Source: Shewanella sp. UCD-KL12 (lineage in GTDB: Bacteria; Pseudomonadota; Gammaproteobacteria; Enterobacterales; Shewanellaceae). Taken from it: 64,000 nt of DNA. The first letter of the stretch is position 1. Every line of letters starts with the position of its first letter. Below the pieces are notes generated by a model that was given only the letters and a program-made list of their open reading frames with translations, ran no database searches and was not told the origin of the DNA. This document shows, in pieces, positions 44,548 to 52,715 of this stretch. The translations under genes were made by a program, and so were the position numbers. Location of the stretch: the NCBI RefSeq assembly GCF_001957125.1, contig NZ_MPHJ01000003.1:248001-312000 (forward strand), written 5' to 3'.

Positions 44548-46275
44548 ATGTCTCTAGATGCATATTTAACCATAGGGCTATTCTTTGCGACCATAGCTGG
44601 GCTTATCCGCTTTCAGAGTAGACCCGCGGTTGTATTTGGTGTTGCTCTATTAGTCATGGTTGGACTGAACTTAGTATCACGGGATCAACTGCTGTCCAGC
44701 ATGTCTAATCCCGGCTTAGTGACGCTGGTTTTATTAATCTTATGCTCTTTTGCTCTTGAGAAGACGCGCTTGCTCAGAGTGATAGCCTCCAAAGTTATTG
44801 TAAAAAGCTATAACTCCACTTGGATGAGGCTGTTTGGCATTACTGCGCTGAGCTCTGCCATGCTGAACAATACGGCTGTAGTGGCAACTTTACTATCACC
44901 CATTCGAAATAACCCACATCATTTCGCCAGTAAATTACTATTGCCTCTCTCTTATGCCGCCATTCTAGGGGGAACACTCACGCTCATAGGCACATCGACT
45001 AACCTTATTGTTAATAGTTTATATATTGATTCAGAAGGGCACTCGCTTAACTTCTTTTCATTTACAGCTGTCGGTAGCTTGTTAGTGCTTGGCTGTGGTT
45101 TGGTGCTGAGGCTTGTCTCTCGCTGGTTACCTAATATTGAACAAAAACATACCTGCTCAAAAGGTTATTTCATTGATGCTAAGGTGATTGAGGGCTCAGA
45201 GCTAATCGGTCGTTCTGTAGAAGGCAATGGACTTAGGCATCTAGAGTCGCTATTTCTGGTTGAGGTTGTACGTGATGGCCGCTTAATAAGCCCTGTAACG
45301 CCCACCGAAGTGCTTCAGCTCAATGATAGGCTCATATTTAGTGGTGATATTACTAAAGTGATGCAACTTAGCCAGTTTTCTGGCTTAGAATTGTTTGCAG
45401 AGAAAAATGGCCTACTTGACTCAAACCTGACTGAAGTCGTCGTTAAACAAGAAAGTATTCTCATTAATAAAACATTGAAGGGGGCAGGCTTTAGAGCACT
45501 GTTTGATGCGGCCGCTGTAGCCATTCGTCGTGATGGTGAAGAGATCTCTGGAAAACTGGGTGAAGTGGTCATTAAAGCGGGAGACTTCTTAGTTTTAGCT
45601 GTCGGTGAAGACTTTAAAACACGAAGAAATATTAGCAAGAACTTTATTGTTATCAGTGGTGTTGAGCCAGAAGTTCGTATTAATGGTGTTAAGGCCTGGG
45701 TGTCAATCGGTGGTTTCGCTTTGACTATCGCATTAGCGGCAACAGGTGTTATTGAACTCCTACAAGGCATGCTATTACTGCTTGGTGTGCTTATTTTTAG
45801 TAAGTGTCTCAACGTCAATGAGGTTGTCCGCCGCTTTCCCGTCGATATCTGGTTAATCGTATCTTCTGCTATATTGCTTTCACAAGCTTTAGTTAACACA
45901 GGTGTGGTTGATCTCATTGCTGAATTAGTACAAGAGAGTACTAATAGAGATCATCTGTATCTGGCGCTAATCATCATTTATGTGGCGACTTGGTTGATGA
46001 CTGAGCTTATTACTAATAATGCAGCAGCAGCACTGATGTTTCCTATCGCTTATAGCATAGGGCTAGGTTTTGGTGTAGATATATTACCCTTTGTTATGAC
46101 CGTTGCTTTTGCTGCAAGTGGCAGCTTTATCAGCCCTTATGGTTATCAGACAAATTTAATGGTGTATAACGCAGGTCAATATCGAATTGGTGACTTTGTT
46201 AAAGTCGGATTACCGGTAAGCCTAGTTTATGCCCTTATTGTTTTAACCGCCGTACCAGTGTTTTTCCCGTTTTAG
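44548..46275 (+). CDS. SLC13/DASS-family transporter with RCK-C domains, probable sulfate importer
   Basis: 575 residues. About ten transmembrane helices in two halves. The first contains AMLNNTAVVATLLSPIRNN and LGGTLTLIGTSTNLIVNSL, the second ATWLMTELITNNAAAALMFPIAYSIG and ASGSFISPYGYQTNLMVYNAG; these NT/SNT-type motifs bind sodium and anion in this family. Residues ~205-370 form two RCK-C (TrkA-C) domains (EGSELIGRSVEGNGLRHLESLFLVEVVRDGR and INKTLKGAGFRALFDAAAVAIRRDG), probably a cytoplasmic regulatory pair. Its place between cysN and cysC indicates sulfate uptake for the activation enzymes. Substrate is inferred from context. Confidence 0.87.
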   Translation: MSLDAYLTIGLFFATIAGLIRFQSRPAVVFGVALLVMVGLNLVSRDQLLSSMSNPGLVTLVLLILCSFALEKTRLLRVIASKVIVKSYNSTWMRLFGITALSSAMLNNTAVVATLLSPIRNNPHHFASKLLLPLSYAAILGGTLTLIGTSTNLIVNSLYIDSEGHSLNFFSFTAVGSLLVLGCGLVLRLVSRWLPNIEQKHTCSKGYFIDAKVIEGSELIGRSVEGNGLRHLESLFLVEVVRDGRLISPVTPTEVLQLNDRLIFSGDITKVMQLSQFSGLELFAEKNGLLDSNLTEVVVKQESILINKTLKGAGFRALFDAAAVAIRRDGEEISGKLGEVVIKAGDFLVLAVGEDFKTRRNISKNFIVISGVEPEVRINGVKAWVSIGGFALTIALAATGVIELLQGMLLLLGVLIFSKCLNVNEVVRRFPVDIWLIVSSAILLSQALVNTGVVDLIAELVQESTNRDHLYLALIIIYVATWLMTELITNNAAAALMFPIAYSIGLGFGVDILPFVMTVAFAASGSFISPYGYQTNLMVYNAGQYRIGDFVKVGLPVSLVYALIVLTAVPVFFPF

Positions 46276-46281
46276 TGGAAG

Positions 46282-46352
46282 AAGTATCGAGTACAAGATA
46301 GAGCAAAGAAAGTATCTATAAAAGTATCGATTACAAGACAGAGCAGAGAAAG
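46282..46352 (+). repeat. 31-bp direct repeat after the transporter gene
   Basis: Segments 46282-46312 and 46322-46352 agree at about 27 of 31 positions (both start AAGTATCGA, then TACAAGA). The second copy runs into composite repeat B. Confidence 0.75.
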
Positions 46353-46436
46353 CCTCGAGTTGCGAGTAAAAGAACAAAATTTAAATTCCTGGTTGATATT
46401 AATTTTTTCAGTTCTTTATCATGCGTAGCGCGTAGC
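46346..46436 (+). repeat. Composite intergenic repeat, copy B
   Basis: Related to copies A and C: CTCGAGTTGCGAGTAAAAGA at the left and TTCTTTATCATGCGTAGCGC at the right. The heptad array is reduced to a remnant (GTAGCGC GTAGCTT). Lies between the transporter and cysC. Confidence 0.75.
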
Positions 46437-46461
46437 TTCAAATTAATTTCAAGGATTGTTA

Positions 46462-47109
46462 ATGTCACCTTATAAAGCCGTAGAGACAGAAGATAAGTCT
46501 TCAGATGTTGTTTGGCATCAAGCGAGTGTTTCTCACAATGACAGAGTCAAGGCTCATGATCACCGTCCTGCTGTACTTTGGTTTACAGGCCTTAGTGGTT
46601 CAGGTAAGTCAACGGTAGCAAATGCCGTCGATAAAATGTTGCATGATTTAGGCTGTAAAACCTACCTGCTCGATGGAGATAATGTTCGTCATGGTCTGAA
46701 TGGTGATCTCGGATTTTCAGACAGTGATAGGGTCGAGAATATCCGCCGTATCGGTGAAGTCTCAAAGCTGTTTGTCGATGCTGGCTTGTTGGTTTCTACC
46801 GCCTTTATTTCACCATTCGCTGCCGATAGAGAGATGGTGAGATCTCAGTTAACCGCTGAGCAGTTTATTGAAGTTTTTATTGATACGCCTATTGAAGTTT
46901 GTGAGCAAAGAGATCCTAAAGGCCTCTATAAAAAAGCGCGTGCTGGAGAGATTAAAAATTTCACTGGAATTGATTCAGCCTATGAGCTGCCGTCGCAACC
47001 TGAAGTGCATGTAAAAACGGCTGAGCAATCTGTAGAAGCTTGTGCAATGCAGGTTGTACAATACTTGCAGGATAAAGGTTACTTAAAAGCTGCCTTGAGC
47101 TCAATATAG
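46462..47109 (+). CDS. cysC: Adenylylsulfate kinase
   Basis: 215 residues from ATG 46462 (AAGGA upstream; a TTG two codons earlier is not used). [20 protein letters not shown] holds the Walker A motif, [19 protein letters not shown] the APS-binding region, [13 protein letters not shown] and [41 protein letters not shown] (in parts) the lid and product side. It phosphorylates APS to PAPS for reduction or sulfotransferases. Separate from cysN. Heptad-type repeats lie on both sides. Confidence 0.95.
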   Translation: MSPYKAVETEDKSSDVVWHQASVSHNDRVKAHDHRPAVLWFTGLSGSGKSTVANAVDKMLHDLGCKTYLLDGDNVRHGLNGDLGFSDSDRVENIRRIGEVSKLFVDAGLLVSTAFISPFAADREMVRSQLTAEQFIEVFIDTPIEVCEQRDPKGLYKKARAGEIKNFTGIDSAYELPSQPEVHVKTAEQSVEACAMQVVQYLQDKGYLKAALSSI

Positions 47110-47154
47110 GCTAAAAAAGTTTCTTAAAAAAACTTTCGAATACAGGAAAAAGCT

Positions 47155-47257
47155 GAGAAAGTCTCGAGTTGCGAGTAAAAGATTAAAAAACATAAGAATT
47201 GTTGTTGATGTTTAATCTTATGTTTCTTTATCATTCGTAGCTCGTAGCTCGTAGCTC
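47155..47257 (+). repeat. Composite intergenic repeat, copy C, with (GTAGCTC)3
   Basis: The left part GAGAAAGTCTCGAGTTGCGA and an inner inverted pair (AAACATAAGA / TCTTATGTTT, about 47189-47225) match copy A well. Three GTAGCTC units (47237-47257) close it. It stands between cysC and the DHH gene and could form an mRNA hairpin. Confidence 0.8.
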
Positions 47258-47278
47258 AAACATAACCTTAGAGTATAC

Positions 47279-48235
47279 ATGAATTACGATATTTTTAATG
47301 GTGATGCAGATGGCATCATAGCCTTGTTACAGCTTAGGCTCGCTAACCCAATAGAAAGTGAGTTGGTTACAGGCGTTAAGCGCGATATTCAACTTTTAAG
47401 CCAAGTGTCTGCTAATTCCGGTGACGCTATCACTGTTTTAGATATTTCAATGGAGAAGAATCATACTGCACTGCTGAATGTACTCGATGCAGGGGCAAGT
47501 GTGTTTTATGTCGACCATCACCGCTGTGGTGATATTCCAGCGCACAAAAACCTAGAGTCGAATATCAATCTTGATGCTAATACCTGTACTGCGCTCATTG
47601 TTGATCATTTATTAAATGGAAAGTTTCATCTTTGGGCAATAACAGCTGCTTATGGGGATAACCTTATCAAGAGGGCTGATCAGTTAGCGTCAGAGGCAGG
47701 GTTGTCGATTCATCAAGCTGAGCAATTGAAAGAGCTGGGTACCTTGATTAACTATAATGGTTACGGTAGCACAATAGCTGAGCTTCATTTTCATCCTGCT
47801 GATCTATACCTAGCGCTGCGAAAGTATCCCAGCCCTTTTGATGTCATTGCCGATAAAACTTCACCTTTCTATCTGCTTAAAGCCGCATATCAGCAAGATA
47901 TGGATAGAGCATTAGCCGTTGCAGCAACATACCAGAGTGCTTTTTTATCTGTTTTCGAGTTACCTGACGCAGACTGGGCGAGAAGGGTGAGCGGTGTTTA
48001 CGGTAACCAGCTTGCAAACCAGCAAGCGGCTTCTGCTCATGCGGTACTAACTGATAATAATGATGGTACTTATACTGTCTCTTTGCGAGCTCCTTTAAAC
48101 AAAAAGCATGGAGCGGGTGACATCTGTACCCAGTTTGCTACTGGTGGGGGCCGAGCTGCAGCTGCAGGAATAAACGCGTTACCAAAATCAGAACTATCCC
48201 AATTTATTGAATCTGTTGAGCGCTATTATCTATAG
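47279..48235 (+). CDS. DHH-family phosphoesterase
   Basis: 318 residues. Motif I is DIFNGDADGIIALLQ (metal Asp residues near position 10), the DHH motif is YVDHHRCGDIP (about 80-90), and the C-terminal substrate domain ends with FATGGGRAAAAGINALP (DHHA1-type glycine-rich loop). DHH proteins of this general type hydrolyse nanoRNA, cyclic dinucleotides or 3'-phosphoadenosine 5'-phosphate (pAp). Because it follows cysC and PAPS use yields pAp, a pAp phosphatase role is conceivable, but the specific subfamily is not known to me. A weak hairpin (AGGGG/CCCCT, 48271-48289) lies downstream without a T-run. Confidence 0.82.
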   Translation: MNYDIFNGDADGIIALLQLRLANPIESELVTGVKRDIQLLSQVSANSGDAITVLDISMEKNHTALLNVLDAGASVFYVDHHRCGDIPAHKNLESNINLDANTCTALIVDHLLNGKFHLWAITAAYGDNLIKRADQLASEAGLSIHQAEQLKELGTLINYNGYGSTIAELHFHPADLYLALRKYPSPFDVIADKTSPFYLLKAAYQQDMDRALAVAATYQSAFLSVFELPDADWARRVSGVYGNQLANQQAASAHAVLTDNNDGTYTVSLRAPLNKKHGAGDICTQFATGGGRAAAAGINALPKSELSQFIESVERYYL

Positions 48236-48457
48236 TCGTAGCGGATTCTACCTTTCTATCTATACATCGAAGGGGGCTTTAGCTCCCCTAGATTAGCCAC
48301 TAGAGTTAAAGGGAGAGTCATCGTCATCGCGGCAAAAGTACGCGCCTATTAGTTGTTTGTTTAGATTCGTTAGTGGCTGTTTGGCAAAGTCGATTTTACA
48401 GAGTGTGATATGATGTACCCTGTTCTGAGCTGTTAATTGTTGAGATGTAAACCTAAG

Positions 48458-49324
48458 ATGAGAAAAGGCATTATTCTAGCTGGTGGCACTGGTTCTAGGT
48501 TATTTCCCATGACTCAAGTTGTGAGTAAACAACTACTTCCTATCTATGATAAGCCGATGATCTACTATCCTCTTTCCACTTTGATGCAAGCGGGGATCAA
48601 AGAGGTTTTGCTTATCTGCACACCCAATGATCTCCCCTTATTTAAAGCTTTACTCAAAGATGGTTCTCAGTGGGGGATATCGCTGAAATATGCTGAGCAA
48701 GTTGAGCCTAAGGGTTTAGCTCAAGCACTGATAATTGCCGAAGGTTTTATTGATGGTGGTTTAAGTGCTTTAATCTTAGGAGATAATATTTTTTATGGCG
48801 ACTCTCTTCCCGCCTTGTTTACTCAGCTCTGCTCAACTACAGAAGGCTGTTTTGTTTTTGGCTATCATGTTTCAAACCCTCAAGATTATGGCGTGATCAC
48901 CTTCGATGATGCCGGAGGGGCTTCTGCAATTTATGAGAAACCAGTAACGCCTGAATCTCAATATGCGATGCCAGGACTGTATTTTTTTGATGAACGTGCT
49001 TGCGCCTTTGCTAAAGATGTCATCCCTTCAAGCCGTGGCGAGCTAGAGATTGTTGATGTTGTAAATCGATATCTGGATGATAAATCTCTTAAGGTAGCAA
49101 AATTAGGAAGAGGAACAGCTTGGTTAGACACTGGCACTCCAGATGCGCTATCTGAAGCAACACAATTTATCTCAGCAATTGAAAAAAGGCAGGGGTTAAA
49201 AATTAACTGCCCTGAAGAGATTGCATTCCATCAAGGTTGGATTGACGACAATCAGCTCAAGCGACTAGCTCAGCCATTATTAAAAAGTGGGTATGGTGAG
49301 TATCTATTAAAGCTAATCATATAG
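48458..49324 (+). CDS. rmlA: Glucose-1-phosphate thymidylyltransferase
   Basis: 288 residues from ATG 48458; an upstream TTG adds seven non-conserved codons. RKGIILAGGTGSRLFPMTQVVSKQLLPIYDKPMIYYPLS (in parts) is the RmlA signature, LILGDNIFYG the Mg site, PVTPESQYAMPGLYFFD and GRGTAWLDTGTPDALSEA the sugar side. It makes dTDP-glucose. No rmlB, C or D homologue is seen nearby, so the dTDP-sugar pathway must be completed elsewhere in the genome. It is convergent with the EPS cluster's last gene (103 bases apart). Confidence 0.93.
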   Translation: MRKGIILAGGTGSRLFPMTQVVSKQLLPIYDKPMIYYPLSTLMQAGIKEVLLICTPNDLPLFKALLKDGSQWGISLKYAEQVEPKGLAQALIIAEGFIDGGLSALILGDNIFYGDSLPALFTQLCSTTEGCFVFGYHVSNPQDYGVITFDDAGGASAIYEKPVTPESQYAMPGLYFFDERACAFAKDVIPSSRGELEIVDVVNRYLDDKSLKVAKLGRGTAWLDTGTPDALSEATQFISAIEKRQGLKINCPEEIAFHQGWIDDNQLKRLAQPLLKSGYGEYLLKLII

Positions 49325-49427
49325 GCGAATTTTATTGTAGGATGGCTTTTAGGGCTGAGAGGCCTGTGAGTGTTCCACCGACCTTTCTGGCGTAGTGCTG
49401 AAAAGGCTGCGCGGCTAAAGCACGCTT

Positions 49428-50759
49428 CTACGGTATATGAGACTTTACTGCACTATGTTGGGGTAATTCGCCTATGTCAGTGTTACCCGAAAGGTGGTTT
49501 ATCTGTTTTTCTATTACCTCAAATGCATCACTGTAATGACAATCATTGTCACCTTCGGACCAAAATAGGTTAGATAACTGCTTGTATTGCTCACTATGCT
49601 TAGCCGAAACATAAAAACTATCACTTTCTTCGAGCTTCATAAGTAAAGCTTCAAAGCTAAATACTTTTGCTGAGCTGTCATTGCCAAATATTGGTAGGGC
49701 ATCGACATAGTCATACATCTCTCTTTGCGACTGTATATTTTGTTTATTTTCTCCTTGTGCCTCTGTTATATCATCAGCAACGGACGCTGTTGCTTGCTCT
49801 GGAACATAAAAAAGTGTCGGTGTTTGGTAAGTGAGAAAGTCTATACACAGCGAGGATTGATCGGTGATGAGCAGGTCTATCTCATGCATCGTTGAGTAGA
49901 TATCTTGCCAATGTGAGATATCTAGAATATTGCTATATTGGTCAAACTTCCCCGCTAGATGGGCTTCGTTTGGATGAAGTCTAATGAGGAACAGCTGATT
50001 ATTGACCTGAAGGTGCTGTGATAGCATCTCCCAGTCGAATGCCTGCTCATACCGATTGACCTCCTTCCCTTCAGCGTAGGCTAGAGTATCACTCCATGTG
50101 GGTGCATACACTATGACTTTGCTGAATTTATGCTTCATCATCTTTTGAATGCTTGTTCTTTGTGTTGGGTAGCGGCGATAGTAATCGGTTCTTGGGTTAC
50201 CACTGCGGTATAGCGCTGAGGCTTGAAGCCTAAAAGCGCTAGAGAAGAGTTGATCCATAAGAGGGCTTGGTGAAAGCATCAAATCTGGCTTGATATATTG
50301 CTGGTGGAACTTGAGTGAACATTTGAGGTTTTCACTCCAACTATCAGTTTTGTATGTGTTACTTAGCGGGCCTGACTCAATATCAAATTCAATCTTTTTA
50401 AGGGGCGAGCCATGCCAAAGGTTAACCTTAACAGCGCCTTTAGCAAGGTACTGGTTAATGTCTCCTATATAGCTGTTATAGAAGTAAAACTTAGCTGTTA
50501 GGCAGTGAAACAGTCCGAGCAAACTTCTACGGTGATATGCCTCAAAGCCTCTCTTCTTTAACGCTGAGACAAGTTGTGGGTCGCCGCTGATCCATATAGC
50601 GCGAATAAAGTGAGTTTGTTGCCAGTGTAGGTAGAGGTACTTAGCATTATCAGAAAATTGGTTTTTATAGCTGCCCATCACCGCTTTTTTAACTCGTGGC
50701 GAAAATGCGGAGCAGTGGTAGATAACTTTTCTTAAACCTAACAGAATAAAATAGAACAT
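49428..50759 (-). CDS. CDP-glycerol glycerophosphotransferase family protein (TagB/TagF-like)
   Basis: 443 residues. VKVNLWHGSPLKKIEFDIE is the conserved His motif of this family, SPLMDQLFSSAF and YRSGNPRTD follow, then VIVYAPTWSD, LIRLHPNEAHL (second His) and LLITDQSSLCIDFLTYQTPTLFY (the CDP-binding DxSS motif). Such enzymes transfer glycerol-3-phosphate from CDP-glycerol, as in teichoic acids, and also in some Gram-negative capsules. TagD lies directly upstream (26 bases), which supports glycerol-phosphate decoration or backbone in this EPS. It is the last gene of the minus-strand cluster. Confidence 0.88.
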   Translation of the reverse strand: MFYFILLGLRKVIYHCSAFSPRVKKAVMGSYKNQFSDNAKYLYLHWQQTHFIRAIWISGDPQLVSALKKRGFEAYHRRSLLGLFHCLTAKFYFYNSYIGDINQYLAKGAVKVNLWHGSPLKKIEFDIESGPLSNTYKTDSWSENLKCSLKFHQQYIKPDLMLSPSPLMDQLFSSAFRLQASALYRSGNPRTDYYRRYPTQRTSIQKMMKHKFSKVIVYAPTWSDTLAYAEGKEVNRYEQAFDWEMLSQHLQVNNQLFLIRLHPNEAHLAGKFDQYSNILDISHWQDIYSTMHEIDLLITDQSSLCIDFLTYQTPTLFYVPEQATASVADDITEAQGENKQNIQSQREMYDYVDALPIFGNDSSAKVFSFEALLMKLEESDSFYVSAKHSEQYKQLSNLFWSEGDNDCHYSDAFEVIEKQINHLSGNTDIGELPQHSAVKSHIP

Positions 50760-50785
50760 GACTGCTTCCTCACCGGTGCTGGTTC

Positions 50786-51181
50786 TTAATTCGTTGATAC
50801 AGATAAGCTATTTTTTATCTCTGTAGTCGATATTTGGTCTGTTCTATCTAAATAGATCACCTTGCAAAGGCTGGTTAATTCGTCAAACTCTCCTTGCCAA
50901 TCACTCCCCATGCCAAAGAGATCTATGTTGAGATTGATAATATCTTGCGATTTTTGCTTCCAGTTCGTTTCTGGAATAACGAGATCGACATAGCGACATG
51001 AAGCGACAATTTCTACTCGCTGCTGGTAACTAAAAAAGGCGGCCTTGCCCTTTAGAGCATTAAACTCATCTGTCGATACGGCCACTATGAGCCTATCGCC
51101 CATCGTCTTGAGTCGTTTAAATAAGCGAACGTGGCCATAATGAAAGAGATCGAAGGTGCCATAGGTGATTACTGTAGTCAT
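50786..51181 (-). CDS. tagD: Glycerol-3-phosphate cytidylyltransferase
   Basis: 131 residues, the usual TagD length. VITYGTFDLFHYGHVRLFKRL gives the HxGH-type nucleotidyl motif, AFFSYQQRVEIVASCRYVD the conserved RxE helix, FGMGSDWQG and YLDRTDQISTTEIK the ISTTxIK end. It makes CDP-glycerol from CTP and glycerol-3-phosphate for the glycerophosphotransferase that follows. GGAG precedes the ATG; the fusion gene upstream ends ten bases before it. Confidence 0.95.
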   Translation of the reverse strand: MTTVITYGTFDLFHYGHVRLFKRLKTMGDRLIVAVSTDEFNALKGKAAFFSYQQRVEIVASCRYVDLVIPETNWKQKSQDIINLNIDLFGMGSDWQGEFDELTSLCKVIYLDRTDQISTTEIKNSLSVSTN

Positions 51182-51191
51182 AATGATTCTC

Positions 51192-52646
51192 CTATTTACG
51201 GGCTGCGAAGCGCGCGAGCTTAGACCTAGAGCTGGGTGTTATAAGCTGTGGCTGTAAAGCACGCCAGAGCAAGTGCAGATACTTTGTTGAACGTAAGTCC
51301 GCATCAAACTCAAGTTCGAGTAACATGCGCTCCTCTTCGGGGGCTGAGCGGTCTAACAGCAGTTGCACTGGTCCTAACACGCCCAAGCGACGAAGTTCTT
51401 TTCCCGCGGCATATCTCGCTTCTGGGGAGTCACCAAACAGATCTAGTCGTCCTGTTAATACATGATAAAGCTGTGGCAAACGAGCGATTATCGTGCCGGG
51501 AATATTCCAGCGCCATGCTTGAAACTTGTGGCCTAAATTATCGATGAAAGTATCTGTAACTGTGAAGTGTGCAGCCTCCTGAATACATACACTTCTCAAT
51601 GATAAGTAAAGGCAAATAAATGGCCATAATGGCAAGGTCAAAATGAAAAAGATTAATAGAGCACTGCGGGTTAACTTACTGGTTTTGCGTCCACACGGTT
51701 TGGCAATGCGCTCATTTGTGCCAATTAATGACAGGTCGTTAACTTGGATCACGCCACCGTTTTCGATATTGATGAGTAAATCCTTACTTAAAATGCTATT
51801 TTTGACCTCTAACTTTTCTCCAACATAGGTATTGGGGAGTACTACGCAGTTCTCTAATACGGACTCTCTATCGATTAAGCAATCTTTTCCAATCACTACG
51901 CACTCGTTCAATGCAACTGTTTGCTCAATGCGACTTCCTTCTCCAATGACGCCCCAGCCATTTTGTTCTGATAAGTTACCGCTATCTGATTTAGCTCCGA
52001 CATAGAACGAGCGTAGGGGATTGGCAGAATTAAACTTACGGTTTGAAGGCGTAAGCGTTGGAAGTTGATTACCTGCCAAACTTAGGTTTGCATCCATATA
52101 TGAGTCGAAGCTATCTAACATGAAGCTGCGGCCGTGCAGCACTAAGGTCACCACACTGCTGGTGTCGGAGTGAGAAGACAGAGGCCAGTCGATATCGGCG
52201 ATATAGGGTAGGGCTGCTGGCAGTAAAATCATTCCGGCATTTTTACTTTCCATTTTTGCTTGCACGAAATCATCTGAAAAATCCGCAGCAAAAGTGATAA
52301 ATTGTGCAATTGAGGGGGTGCGAAAAATATCTCCTCGAGTGAGTAATAAGCTTTCCTTTGGGTCCAGAGCAAGGCGGCTTAGGATTGAGCTTGTTTCCTC
52401 TTGTGGTTTACTTAAGAAGTACTCAATGTCTAACCCCCATTTTTCCCCATTACCCAGTTGCGCTTCAATCTCTTGTGCTTGAGATGAGATGATTAACTTT
52501 ATCTGTGTGATCCCTGCTTTAACGACATCCTCTAAGGTGTACTCTATGACAGCTTTATTACCGACAGGCAGTAAAGCTGGGCAGTAATGGCTATTTAGAG
52601 GGGCTAACTCATCGCCTGTTCTGTTTGCAAAAATGATTGCTTGCAT
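51192..52646 (-). CDS. Fusion: degenerate nucleotidyltransferase, hexapeptide repeats, membrane helix and phosphoglycosyl-transferase-like tail
   Basis: 484 residues. Residues 1-220 look like a sugar nucleotidyltransferase, but the signature is broken: AIIFANRTGDELAPLNSHYC replaces the G-G-GTRL-PLT pattern, so catalysis is doubtful. About 235-310 are hexapeptide-like repeats (GVIGEGSRIEQTVALNECVV). A hydrophobic helix (ALLIFFILTLPLWPFICLYL, ~333-352) follows. The tail has IARLPQLYHVLTGRLDLFGDSP, recalling the LPQL-N-L-G-MSLVGPRP block of monotopic phosphoglycosyl transferases, and an EFDADLRSTKYLHLLWRAL end like their DLKILLRTL helix. The catalytic FRSM-DAE part is missing. It may be a scaffold or regulator of the three-domain enzyme upstream. 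GGAGAAAG precedes the ATG. Confidence 0.7.
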   Translation of the reverse strand: MQAIIFANRTGDELAPLNSHYCPALLPVGNKAVIEYTLEDVVKAGITQIKLIISSQAQEIEAQLGNGEKWGLDIEYFLSKPQEETSSILSRLALDPKESLLLTRGDIFRTPSIAQFITFAADFSDDFVQAKMESKNAGMILLPAALPYIADIDWPLSSHSDTSSVVTLVLHGRSFMLDSFDSYMDANLSLAGNQLPTLTPSNRKFNSANPLRSFYVGAKSDSGNLSEQNGWGVIGEGSRIEQTVALNECVVIGKDCLIDRESVLENCVVLPNTYVGEKLEVKNSILSKDLLINIENGGVIQVNDLSLIGTNERIAKPCGRKTSKLTRSALLIFFILTLPLWPFICLYLSLRSVCIQEAAHFTVTDTFIDNLGHKFQAWRWNIPGTIIARLPQLYHVLTGRLDLFGDSPEARYAAGKELRRLGVLGPVQLLLDRSAPEEERMLLELEFDADLRSTKYLHLLWRALQPQLITPSSRSKLARFAARK

Positions 52647-52715
52647 GCGCTTTCTCCATGTAAAGGTCGTTAATATCTGTGTGAAGCCTGTTTTAACGCT
52701 TTATTCTTGCCACAC

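Noticed and set aside
48271..48289. Terminator after the DHH gene
   Set aside because: The stem has a bulge and no T-run follows in either direction, so it is too weak to call.
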